Shown: piece by piece, positions 16,714-25,060 of the stretch | How the letters are laid out: each line of letters opens with the position of its first letter | Position numbering within the stretch: position 1 is the first letter of the stretch | Source of the DNA: Geminicoccus harenae | GTDB taxonomy: Bacteria; Pseudomonadota; Alphaproteobacteria; Geminicoccales; Geminicoccaceae | Length of the DNA: 56,851 bases | Direction of reading: 5' to 3' | NCBI RefSeq assembly: GCF_019800005.1 | Contig: NZ_JABGCL010000029.1 | Span: 1 to 56,851, forward strand | Program-made: the position numbers and the translations under genes | The notes under the pieces: generated by a model | The model's database searches: none | What the model saw: only the letters and a program-made list of their open reading frames with translations | Told to the model about the DNA's origin: nothing

Positions 16714-16796
16714 TGTGCCTGCGCACCTCGCGCAAGACTACTGATTTAGTAGGGCAATCCGTTCCGTTCTACAACATGAATGTGCGGAATGGCCCG

Positions 16797-17471
16797 TCAG
16801 ATCGTTAAGCGCCCCAACAGGTTCCTCACGGTCGACCTATGCCACTGCCCGCCGCGAGGCGTGGTGATCCCTCGCTTGTTAAGGGCCGCCGCTATGGCCC
16901 CTAGCGACACCACACCGGCCTCCTGAAGCTGAGCGACCACCGAAGCCCGGTCCTGGGCGAAGCGATCAGCGTTGACCTTGGCTGCCTCTCGGCTGGCCGC
17001 GTTGCCCTTGGCAGCCCTTCGGAGCGCAGCGGCCCCATTGGGATTACCGAGGCGCTGGCCTCTGGCCTTGGCCGCCTGGAGAGCTTCACGGGTCCTCCGG
17101 GAGATCGCCTTCCGCTCCTGTTCGGCAACCAGAGCCATGATACCGACTGTAAGCTCACAGGCATCCGGCATGTCGGCAGCCACGAACCGGCAACCGCTAT
17201 CCCGAAGGGTGATCAGGAAGGCCGCATTGCGGCTCAGGCGGTCCAGCTTGGCGATCACCAGGGTGGCGCCGGTCACCTTCGCCAAGTGAAGCGCCTGGGT
17301 GAGTTGAGGCCGGTCGTTGGTCTTGCCGCTCTCGACCTCAGTGAAGGCCGCCGTGATCGTACCTCCTACACGGCCGGCGTAGGCTTCTACCGCGGCCGTC
17401 TGCGCTTCCAGGCCGAGGCCGGAGCGCCCCTGCTTGGCGGTGGAGACCCGGTAGTAGGCGACGATCCTCAT
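16797..17471 (-). CDS. Serine recombinase (resolvase/invertase type)
   Basis: 224 residues. The N-terminal catalytic domain has YYRVSTAKQGRSGLGLEAQ with the nucleophile Ser10 and Arg8, and AKLDRLSRN with D77, R78 and R81. Then come the long E helix (ALVAEQERKAISRRTREALQAAKARGQRLGNP) and a short C-terminal HTH region (SLGAIAAALNKRGITTPRGGQW), as in small resolvases and the recombinases of phage-like elements. It lacks the zinc/coiled-coil domain of large serine integrases. Role could be resolution, inversion or a second mobilisation enzyme for the island; no inverted gene segment is obvious nearby. A terminator follows. Confidence 0.93.
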   Translation of the reverse strand: MRIVAYYRVSTAKQGRSGLGLEAQTAAVEAYAGRVGGTITAAFTEVESGKTNDRPQLTQALHLAKVTGATLVIAKLDRLSRNAAFLITLRDSGCRFVAADMPDACELTVGIMALVAEQERKAISRRTREALQAAKARGQRLGNPNGAAALRRAAKGNAASREAAKVNADRFAQDRASVVAQLQEAGVVSLGAIAAALNKRGITTPRGGQWHRSTVRNLLGRLTI

Positions 17472-17669
17472 AGGGACCTCTTGGCGTACTGAATGGCGTA
17501 ATGAACATTAGGCCAGTTTGTACAACTAGCGCAACGTGTCATCTTGAGGCGTTGGTCTGGAAAGTTTGCTTTGCTGTGCTTGAACGGCACACGAGTAAGC
17601 AGGCGAACTGGTGAAGAGGGAAGCACGCAAATTGCGCAGGGAGACGGGGGCCCTAAGACCCCCGCCCCA

Positions 17670-17756
17670 CTACATGAAGAGCTTCACTGCCGCGGCAAGA
17701 GCCAAGATGACTTTTGCCAGGTCAATGTTGATCTTCACACCGAGGTTGAAAGACAT
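17670..17756 (-). CDS. Candidate 28-residue hydrophobic peptide
   Basis: From the ATG at 17756 the frame encodes MSFNLGVKINIDLAKVILAL followed by eight more mainly hydrophobic residues, ending before a TAG at 17670. The pattern (short polar start, NIDLAKV, then a hydrophobic helix with Lys near the end) resembles small inner-membrane or toxin-like peptides. GTGAG about nine bases upstream is a weak ribosome site. A 6-bp GC hairpin (CGGGGG/CCCCCG, 17645-17664) lies just after the stop but lacks a T run. No family recognised; could be chance. Confidence 0.35.
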   Translation of the reverse strand: MSFNLGVKINIDLAKVILALAAAVKLFM

Positions 17757-18456
17757 ATCAGTGTCTCACGACCTCTGGCGCCAGAAGCCCGAGGACTTCA
17801 TTGACGTCCTGGACCAACGGATAACCCGCCGTCGGGAGCACTCGGGTCCTGCCTGTCTATGCGCAACTTGACGGGCAGTGCCCCGGCAGTGGAATTGCCG
17901 AGTAGTGCCAGCAATCGGTTGCCTGAGCGTCTCCTCTTGGGGTGCCCAGTTTACGAGGCTGGGCCCTTCAAGACTTGACGAGAAGCCTCACGGCTTGATT
18001 GCCCACACGGGCGCGTATCAGGACCGACTGCCTCTATCGGCTTGATCCATTTCCACGTGGATTGCCGAGGCACGTACCTCAACTCTAGCGGCTCCTAGCC
18101 AGCCGGAAAAGGCTTGGTTGAACGTGATAGCTCGCGGGATGAAAAGGGGGCGGGAAGGGGACAGAGGTAAGGCCTGAACGGGTCCCATCCTGCCGACTAG
18201 ACCCCCACCCCTTTGCTCTGTCCAAACTGACTTTCAAAATGGCGAGTAAACCCCGCCGTTGTTGCTGTTGTTGAGGTTTGAGCAGTGGAGCGGGCTGGCT
18301 GTGAGATTTCGTCGGGCCGACCCACCCCTACCCCCTTTCCGCTGAGACAAGTATCCCGGACCTGGGGGTGTGCTTTTCGTGGCGTACCCCTCTGGTCCCC
18401 AGGCGGGCTCTCCCAGGATCTTGATGTTCCCTTTCCGTTCCCATAGCGTCCCCGCC
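17757..18456. other. Non-coding or unannotatable stretch
   Basis: About 700 bp with only short frames on either strand, none with a motif or a good ribosome site. Nothing recognisable apart from the likely promoter side of the gene at 18457. Confidence 0.4.
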
Positions 18457-18720
18457 ATGAGCAACCCGCCGGACCAACCCCAGGACCTCCTCCCAGCCTC
18501 CCGCGAGGACCTCGTGTTCTCCATCCAGTTCATGCTGATGGCCGGAGGAACCGGCAGGGACCGGCGGCGGCCTGCTCGCTATGTCCCCGACGAGGAGCGG
18601 GCTGCTGAGGCCAGGCTCATGGCGGAGAGGATCGCAGACCACCTGGAGCGGTCAGGCTACCGGGTCTTCAAGGTGCCCCCGGCGCCGCCGCATAGTTGGC
18701 CGCCGGCTCCCTCTCGGTAA
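18457..18720 (+). CDS. Hypothetical protein, 87 aa
   Basis: Starting at the ATG at 18457 (MSNPPDQPQDLLPASREDLV) the protein has a proline-rich start, a central segment with IQFMLMAGGTGRDRRRPARY, an amphipathic helix DEERAAEARLMAERIADHLERSGY and a proline-rich end. An upstream in-frame start at 18370 is possible but adds an unlikely leader. No family recognised. The helix and basic patch would suit a small DNA-binding or adaptor protein, which is only a guess. Confidence 0.5.
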   Translation: MSNPPDQPQDLLPASREDLVFSIQFMLMAGGTGRDRRRPARYVPDEERAAEARLMAERIADHLERSGYRVFKVPPAPPHSWPPAPSR

Positions 18721-19450
18721 CAACCATAGAAGATGCACGTAATGCGCGGTGACAGTAGACACGGCCGATTGCCTGCGGCTCTTCAAAAGGCATGCCCTAG
18801 AAATGGATTATAGGCAGCCTGCGGGCATATAGAGAGCAGCCTGCCGCTGTCGATGCAGGGGAGCGGCAAGCGCTATGGGCCTGGACCCGCAGTGCCAGTC
18901 ACATGAAGTGAATTTTTTCGCATGTGGCCGCTCCAAGAAAATGCAAAGTGATGCATTGATGCAACAATACGTCTGACGGGATGCTCATCGTTCTCAATGC
19001 GTTAGAGACAGTTCAAGTTAAGTCCAAGTATTGTCGTCAAGTACATGCGTGTATCCAGAACCCGCATTGACATGATCGTCAGCAAAAGGTACCTTGTCAG
19101 TACGGGGAGAGTGACCCTGGCCTCCGCTTAGACAAGTGTCTGAGCGTTATGATGGCGAAAAGACCTCCACCGCGCGGAGCCCCTTCGCGGTCAGACCCAT
19201 AAATCCTCCCTTAACGCCGCCGGTCGTTGGGGAGAGCCCCGCTCGATGGAGCGGTGTGCGGGGAGCGAAGAACGGCACACTTTCTGTCGTGGGAGGGGCC
19301 AGGTGCCTCCCGCCTGATGATGCCCGTTCACCGAAAGGGCGAAACAGGAAGCTGGGTAGTCGCGCTATCCACTCTTGAAGTCATCAGTCTCGCAATCAAC
19401 CCATGCGCCCGAGACGCAACCTGGAGTATCTGTGGACCAAAAGCATCTAG
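18721..19450. other. Non-coding stretch, relatively AT-rich in its middle
   Basis: About 730 bp. 18880-19110 is AT-rich and could hold promoter elements for the gene at 19451. Frames at 19136-19378 and 19227-19535 have no motif and overlap each other. No RNA recognised. Confidence 0.4.
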
Positions 19451-20281
19451 TTGGTCCACCTTCGAGCAGATCAATTGTCGTACAGCGGAAAATCCACCTC
19501 ATCTTACCTGGGTAAGGGAGAAAACTGTGATGTAGTCTATCATGTCCCACTATCTCATGTGCCCCCTAGTCCTAGTGGCGAGAACATAAATCCGGCAGCT
19601 ATCAAGCTGGATGTGTTCGGGCGCAAGAGGCTTGAGCGTCTAGGAATACTGAATGAACACGGAAAGTTCGTCGTGGAACTTCGCTTTCAGTGGAGCAAAT
19701 GGCGAGGAGGCACCGGGTCGAAACTCAAAATCTACTTCTATGATGCATCGAAGTCAGGGTGGATGGGGCTGCACCGGACGACGATCAATACCCCGTCTAG
19801 GCTTCGAGCGCGGTTTCGCAGCCGTGACTATCTAGATTTCACCTGGAGTAACGGCTTCTGGTCAAAGTCTACTCTGGGGGTGGAGGTGGGCGACCCACTT
19901 TCGAGCGCCACTCCAGAGGACCGTGGATCGACTAGGGCATGCACCACAGAATTCCGAGATCCTATCGCTTATCCAGGCGATGGAACGAAAGTAATCGCGC
20001 ATGTCAGCGGTTATGGCCCCGCCTGTCTACTGGACATCGAGACTGTTACGAAGTTTCAAGAGCGCGGCCTGCCCCTGCATTTCAGCGAGAACGGAGACGG
20101 CGATCTTCAGGTTCATGACCCAAAATCCAAAGCTAAGTTGCTGGTCAAGCGGGTAATCATGGATGCGGAAGACGGTGAAGACATCCTACGGGGACCTGGC
20201 GGGGCCTTTAGGTGGAACTTCACCAAAGGCAACTTCAGGAGGCGCCTTAGCGTACCAAAAAAGGTTGTGAAGGTCGCATAG
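19451..20281 (+). CDS. Hypothetical protein, 276 aa
   Basis: The frame is open from a TTG at 19451 and uses codons consistent with a real gene; the true start is uncertain and the ribosome site is poor. The sequence is rich in aromatics and charged residues (VELRFQWSKWRGG, KIYFYDASKSGWMGLH, SRDYLDFTWSNGFWS), suggesting a compact mixed alpha/beta or beta-sandwich protein. There is no signal peptide, membrane helix or family motif that I recognise. It stands alone on its strand between long non-coding gaps. GC is lower than in the chromosomal flanks. Being cargo of unknown function, defence or phage-related roles are possible but unsupported. Confidence 0.55.
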   Translation: MVHLRADQLSYSGKSTSSYLGKGENCDVVYHVPLSHVPPSPSGENINPAAIKLDVFGRKRLERLGILNEHGKFVVELRFQWSKWRGGTGSKLKIYFYDASKSGWMGLHRTTINTPSRLRARFRSRDYLDFTWSNGFWSKSTLGVEVGDPLSSATPEDRGSTRACTTEFRDPIAYPGDGTKVIAHVSGYGPACLLDIETVTKFQERGLPLHFSENGDGDLQVHDPKSKAKLLVKRVIMDAEDGEDILRGPGGAFRWNFTKGNFRRRLSVPKKVVKVA

Positions 20282-20921
20282 GAGAACGGAGCCAGACCGC
20301 AGACCCTGTGGCCGTGGCCATAACCAGCCGCAAATATCACACAATGGATAGGCGGCCTGCTTCTTAACCTAGCTTCTTGCCGTCAATGGCCCGCAGCGCA
20401 TCATCGGTCGAAGAATCACCACTTTGGTGTTCCATCCACAAGGATCATCCGAGAAGTCGCTGTGGGCCATATCACAGCCCCACCCTGCAAAGCCAAGACC
20501 CCGTGGCCAGGCTCAAGGGGTGGCTCTCCGACCGCCACGGTAGTCGTCTGAACCACCCCTAGGCCCCACCGGCGAAGGCATAGCGACCACTTGCCTGAAC
20601 CCCCTGCACACCCACAGCTCACCACCCATGATGATCTCTGCTCTAATCTAAACCATAGCCCCCAACAGGCCCCAAGGACACTACTTTAGGACCCCCCCAA
20701 GGAAGGGCCATTAGTAGCAACTTTCTGGGACCACGGCTGATCATGCCGACCGACCATTCCTCTCCCTTCGCTGGGCCTGACTGAACGAGGCCCCGCCTCA
20801 GCATCCGTCACCACTCCTCCACATCGTCAGCCAGCAGTGCGAACGGACGCAACCTTTGCGACCGCAGGGTGACGCTCGTCCCGCACGCTGGCTGGCCCTC
20901 TGCCGCCTACGGACCAACCGC
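20282..20921. other. Non-coding stretch before the polymerase-like gene
   Basis: 640 bp with no supported gene. It is C-rich with several ACC/CCC runs and short direct repetitions but no clear iteron array or dyad that would mark an origin. The frame of the downstream gene stays open back to a TTG at 20856. Confidence 0.4.
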
Positions 20922-22481
20922 ATGAACCTGCACCATCACACGGGCTCGCCAAGCCCCGTCCTCCCGCGACCTCCGTGCTTCCACAATGGGAACCCGGCGC
21001 CGCCGGCAGCCCCGCCCGATCTGGTGTCTCCGGGCTCGGCACTTGCTGCATACCCGGAGCCGACCACCAGGCCCCTCTACATGGACCTTGGCTGGCTCAC
21101 GGCGACGCCACAAGCCGATGCCCTATGCGACGACGTCCTAAGCCGCGTCCTCTACCACTGGACTGCCAGCGCCACGCCCAAAGACCCCGATAGGCAGCCC
21201 AAGAAGGCCCGCCAGGTCATTGCCGGGTTCCTTGGGGCCTTCCTGATCGCCCTCGACACCAAGCCACCCCGGGACCTGTACCGCTCCTGGATGGACGCCA
21301 CCTTCAGCAAGACGGCTGACACCGCAGTCCGGGGCATCGGCGCCAAGGCTGCCCGTGCTGTCCGTGATGCTCTGGTGGCGCTGGGCTTCCTAGAGGTCGT
21401 GACGGGGCATCGCTTCAGGGAGCGTGCGGCGGTCGTGGAGGGCCTGGAGGAGCCGGTAAGCTTACCGGATCAGGCGACCACCCACCGCGTGTCTGCGTCC
21501 TTAGTGGCGCTAGCAGCGAGCCATGGCGTCAGCGACAGGTCCCACTTCCGCCCGACAATGCCCGTGTGCCTCGTGCAGCTTCGGCGGCAGCGGAAGCAGG
21601 GGACCAAGCGGAAGCCTGACAGGACCATTGAGCTTCCTAAGGTGATCCGAGAGAGCCCGTTGGTTGCGCCTCTCGCAACCGAGTTGGACAGGATCAACAC
21701 GTTCCTGGACAGCTTCCGCCTCACCACCGTCGACCGTGTCCCCGCCTTCTTCGGCCTCACCCGGGTCTTCTCGGTCCCCTGGAATTATCCGGAGGCCGAC
21801 CTAGCAGCCTACCCGTGGAACCTCCACGGCAGGCTCTATTGCCGGGGCTACGGCAGCTACATGGGCGTCAAGAAGCGCGCTCGGCGCCAGTTGGTCATTG
21901 ATGGCGAGGTGGTGTCTGAGATCGACATACGGGCCTCCTGGCCCACTGCCGTGTACGGCCTGACGAGAGAAGGGAATGCCGCCTTCGATCCCGACTACTG
22001 GAACGACGAGGATCGTGATCCCTACGACATGATCCTGGACCCGGAGACAGGCCAGAAGATCCCGCGGGATATCGTAAAGGCCGCATCATCGGTCCTACTG
22101 GCGAACCGCGGGGTGACGCTGAGGAGGTGGCCGGAGGAGACCGTGGAGAGCTTGCTGGGGGACTATCCGGGGCTATTGGCGGAGTATCCTGCCCAGCGCG
22201 TCGGGAACGGCATTCTGCTGGCCCACCCGCACATCGCGCGATGGAAGGAGGCAGGCGGTAGCTGCATGACCCTGATGTTCCTGGAGAGCCAGGTGATCTT
22301 TGGTGTGATCCGACGAGCTATGCCTGATGGAGTGCCAGCGTATCCGATACATGATGGGTTGCTGGTCCCGGAGAGTTGGGCAGAAGCTGGTCGGGAAGTG
22401 GTCCGAGAGGAGTTCTTCAAGGTCTTTGGGTGCCGACCCTATGTTGCGTCCAAAGGCAGCGACATTGCACTCGGCTGGTAA
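20922..22481 (+). CDS. Protein with family-A DNA polymerase-like palm motifs
   Basis: About 519 residues from the ATG at 20922 (TTG at 20856 and ATG at 21081 are alternatives). The C-terminal half shows an ordered set of motifs resembling family-A polymerases: GRLYCRGYGSYM, then EIDIRASWP (E333, D335; motif A-like, compare DYSxIELR), RDIVKAASSVLLANRG (R382, K386; motif B-like R-x3-K), FLESQVIFGVI (E455) and PIHDGLLVPE (H477, D478; motif C-like HD). The first ~280 residues are helical with basic stretches and could bind DNA. No 3'-5' exonuclease domain is recognisable. Such solo palm proteins occur on plasmids, phages and islands and may prime or replicate the element; that role is inference. 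It is the largest gene of the element and stands alone on its strand. Confidence 0.6.
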   Translation: MNLHHHTGSPSPVLPRPPCFHNGNPAPPAAPPDLVSPGSALAAYPEPTTRPLYMDLGWLTATPQADALCDDVLSRVLYHWTASATPKDPDRQPKKARQVIAGFLGAFLIALDTKPPRDLYRSWMDATFSKTADTAVRGIGAKAARAVRDALVALGFLEVVTGHRFRERAAVVEGLEEPVSLPDQATTHRVSASLVALAASHGVSDRSHFRPTMPVCLVQLRRQRKQGTKRKPDRTIELPKVIRESPLVAPLATELDRINTFLDSFRLTTVDRVPAFFGLTRVFSVPWNYPEADLAAYPWNLHGRLYCRGYGSYMGVKKRARRQLVIDGEVVSEIDIRASWPTAVYGLTREGNAAFDPDYWNDEDRDPYDMILDPETGQKIPRDIVKAASSVLLANRGVTLRRWPEETVESLLGDYPGLLAEYPAQRVGNGILLAHPHIARWKEAGGSCMTLMFLESQVIFGVIRRAMPDGVPAYPIHDGLLVPESWAEAGREVVREEFFKVFGCRPYVASKGSDIALGW

Positions 22482-22628
22482 GCAAGGACCGCAGAATGAC
22501 CATCAAGGTCGCCCGTCCCACCTGGCCGGCTTGTCGATCCATAGGAGCGGAGGGAGATCGTGAAGGGTCCACGAAGTGGGAGTGGTGGCACCCCAGAAGC
22601 GCCGGTAGGAGGCGGAAGGTGTCGGAGT

Positions 22629-22664
22629 GCGGCTACCGGAATCTGATTGTACCCCGGTAGCCGC
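22629..22664. terminator. 11-bp perfect inverted repeat between convergent genes
   Basis: GCGGCTACCGG (22629-22639) and CCGGTAGCCGC (22654-22664) with a 14-nt loop lie between the ends of the polymerase-like gene and the convergent exported-protein gene. There is no T tract, so it may be a bidirectional transcription barrier or a protein site. Confidence 0.5.
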
Positions 22665-22706
22665 GTCTCCTACGCCGTTGTTAGTTCAGCGGCGATCTCC
22701 TCAATT

Positions 22707-24107
22707 TCACCCAATGACACGGAATAGGAAAGGAAGGCTCGTTCGCTTTGCGAAGGTGCCAGAGACACCGTTCACTGTGTAGCTACCGCCCTGGGTATCC
22801 GCATAGAAGCTAGGTTTACGATTGAGACGTACGACCTCTGGCCGCGACGTTAAATGGCTGGGAGGAGGCAGGTCGCTCATGTCGTGCGGCTTGATAGCGA
22901 CGGTGCTACCGGCAACCGAACTCCATTCGACCGTATAACTACTACCCTGGTGCAAATAGAATGGACCAGCCTTGCTTGCTGATGCCGACCTGATCCAACC
23001 AACCCGTGGGCTGTCTGGATCGTACTGCTGTGGCTCATTCAGACTGCTTGAAGGTCCATCGATGTTGTTAAACGTGAAGGTCACGCTGTCGGCTGCCCCA
23101 GACGACGTAAGGGGCCCGCTCAGCTTAACGAACGCCTGCACGCTCGCGCCAGTACGATGCAACCTGGTGAAGCATTCCGTTCCAATTATCCTGGTACGGG
23201 TCGTGGGAGTAAAATTTAGTTGAACCTTATTTGTATTCGAAAGTGGAAAGTAGTTGCTTGAGTTTGCCAGCCCCGCCCACGACGTTAGCACAGCGCGGTA
23301 GATAATGCTCTGCCCCTTGGTGGCGATGATTGGACCAGTTGACGTCTGCTTGAAGTCCAACTCGATCGTTGGGAACTTCGACCAATCAGACGCCCAGGCA
23401 CCACCTGGCCCGCGCCGATCGATACCACGGATCTTGTGAGAAGCCGTGAGTGCCGCGTCACCTCTGGAATGATAGTAGGGGGACCGCTTCCATGCATCCA
23501 CCAATGGATCGCTCGGAATTAGGACCCCAGAACCCTGGGTATACTGATTTTCACCTTGCCATAGGCGAACGCCATTGAAATGATTCACCGATAGATAATT
23601 AGCAGATTGGCCACCACCCGGGCGGTTGTTTAGAACGACAAAGTGTACAATGTCGTTCTTTGTAAGAGACACTGTAGATGGAAACTTAAATTCTACTGCC
23701 CAATTCGCTTGACTTCCTCCGAGAGTGCTGGATGGGGGCGCATTAAATGAATTGATGGAGGTTGCGATCACCGAGCCCGGTATACCATTGTTATCGCTAC
23801 GAATCTGGAGGTTGTAGGGCCCACCACCATCGCCAGCGGCATATCCGCTACCGCTTTCAAAAACGATACGAACGGCAGCTAGATAACCGGTCATCTCGGA
23901 CCTGTACCAGTACGAGAAGGCTTCTTGAGCATTCAGCCTGGTGTTGCCCGAACCGTAGTTGGAAACGGCATTGCCGTAGAACAGGTTGCCCCAAACTTCA
24001 GTATCATCAGCGAAGGTCGATTGAGCTTCAGCTTGCTGCGTCCCGAGAACCGGAAGTGTCAGAAGGGCGGAACCAGTGGCCAACAAGGACCGCCTGTCGA
24101 TATTCAT
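22707..24107 (-). CDS. Tat-exported protein of unknown function, 466 aa
   Basis: The ATG at 24107 gives MNIDRRSLLATGSALLTLPV, a twin-arginine signal with cleavage near QAEAQ. The mature N-terminal half resembles the jelly-roll modules often labelled 'choice-of-anchor' domains: VRIVFESGSGY, NLQIRSDNNGIPGSVIATS, NWAVEFKFPSTVSLTKNDIVHFVVLNN. The C-terminal half is beta-rich, Ser/Thr/Asn-rich, with SYTVEWSSVAGSTVAIK and YTVNGVSGTF. No enzyme motif is visible. GC is well below that of the chromosomal genes, consistent with acquisition. It is convergent with the polymerase-like gene. Probably an extracellular or surface adhesin-like product, which is inference. Confidence 0.7.
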   Translation of the reverse strand: MNIDRRSLLATGSALLTLPVLGTQQAEAQSTFADDTEVWGNLFYGNAVSNYGSGNTRLNAQEAFSYWYRSEMTGYLAAVRIVFESGSGYAAGDGGGPYNLQIRSDNNGIPGSVIATSINSFNAPPSSTLGGSQANWAVEFKFPSTVSLTKNDIVHFVVLNNRPGGGQSANYLSVNHFNGVRLWQGENQYTQGSGVLIPSDPLVDAWKRSPYYHSRGDAALTASHKIRGIDRRGPGGAWASDWSKFPTIELDFKQTSTGPIIATKGQSIIYRAVLTSWAGLANSSNYFPLSNTNKVQLNFTPTTRTRIIGTECFTRLHRTGASVQAFVKLSGPLTSSGAADSVTFTFNNIDGPSSSLNEPQQYDPDSPRVGWIRSASASKAGPFYLHQGSSYTVEWSSVAGSTVAIKPHDMSDLPPPSHLTSRPEVVRLNRKPSFYADTQGGSYTVNGVSGTFAKRTSLPFLFRVIG

Positions 24108-24533
24108 CGCATGTAGCCTTATGATGTTAGACCAGACACGCGAGGGCATTGATCATTTGTTTGACGATTTATTGGCTAACTTCCGGAAAATAGTCAACGC
24201 ACAGCTACATGCGACATTTTGTGCGCGTTGCTGCTTTGCTACGACGCGGATGTGGTCCTGTGTTTATCCCCAAGATTTATGTCGCGGCGGCCCGATAGTG
24301 TGCGAATTGTCATTGATCACGCTGGCCAGCCTAGGAGTCGAAATGGCCTGCACTGCTATTGCGCCGACACTCATGACTGTGCCGCAGGAGCACAGCGGGC
24401 AGGCGAGCAGGAAGGGCCAGAAGAAGCGGCCGAAGCCCCAAGGCGCGGCCAGCAGGCTTCCTAGGGCGGCCGTTGGGTCTCAATGGGATTCCGCCGGTTG
24501 AGCACGAGGCTGGTCGACTATACGAGAAGCACT
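24108..24533. other. Upstream region of the exported-protein gene, no gene supported
   Basis: 426 bp. The part next to 24107 is AT-rich and probably holds the promoter. Short frames further right have no ribosome site or motif. Confidence 0.4.
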
Positions 24534-24810
24534 GCGCTGACCATTTGCCTCCAGTGCGTGAACCTTCGACCCGTACGTCACCTTCTCCAGTGCCGGGATA
24601 GCTGCTGGACAGGTAATCCATCGCGTTAGACCCCAAGGTCACGCTGCCATTGGCATGCCCCAGCAGCTACCCAACAGTCTGCCCGTTTGATTCCTGCGCG
24701 CTGTAGAACAGTGATCGCGTTCGCCCTGCACGAATGGAGCACCTTCCGCTCATCCGTGGGCATCAGCCTTCTTGGTCATCAGGTCAAAAGTCTTGGAGGC
24801 GTAGCGAAGC
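24534..24810 (-). pseudogene. Decayed copy of the integrase C-terminal region
   Basis: This segment aligns throughout with 27740-28015 of the intact integrase gene in the same orientation, sharing stretches such as GACCCGTACGTCACCTTCTC and CACCTTCCGCTCATC. It covers the part encoding the His-x-x-Arg and Tyr active-site region. Several small insertions and deletions break every frame. It is a relic of an earlier related integrase, left of the two RTX genes. Confidence 0.85.
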
Positions 24811-25060
24811 CCGGTGCTTCCTCATACTCCGCTGAGCTACAGCGTGAGGAGCAGTCAGCCGCCTTTCACAGCCATGGCGGACACGGTGGCCATCGACAGC
24901 ATCCTGGCGGCACCTTCGTCTCCACCGGCACTTTTCCACGGCGGGAAAGCTTGTCGCAGCGGGAGAACGCTTCCGAGCCTTGCAGAGCTAGATGATGAAT
25001 GCAAGGTTACCAAAAAATCATAGACAGCCCTCTGCCCCTTTGGATCTGGAGCAGAACTTC

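Noticed and set aside
17611..17871. 86-codon plus-strand frame opposite the small hydrophobic peptide
   Set aside because: Arg-rich and low complexity, no motif; the minus-strand peptide explains the local composition better, though neither is certain.
24076..24501. 141-codon plus-strand frame overlapping the start of the Tat-exported protein
   Set aside because: It overlaps the signal-peptide end of a well-formed gene and its promoter region and has no recognisable domain.
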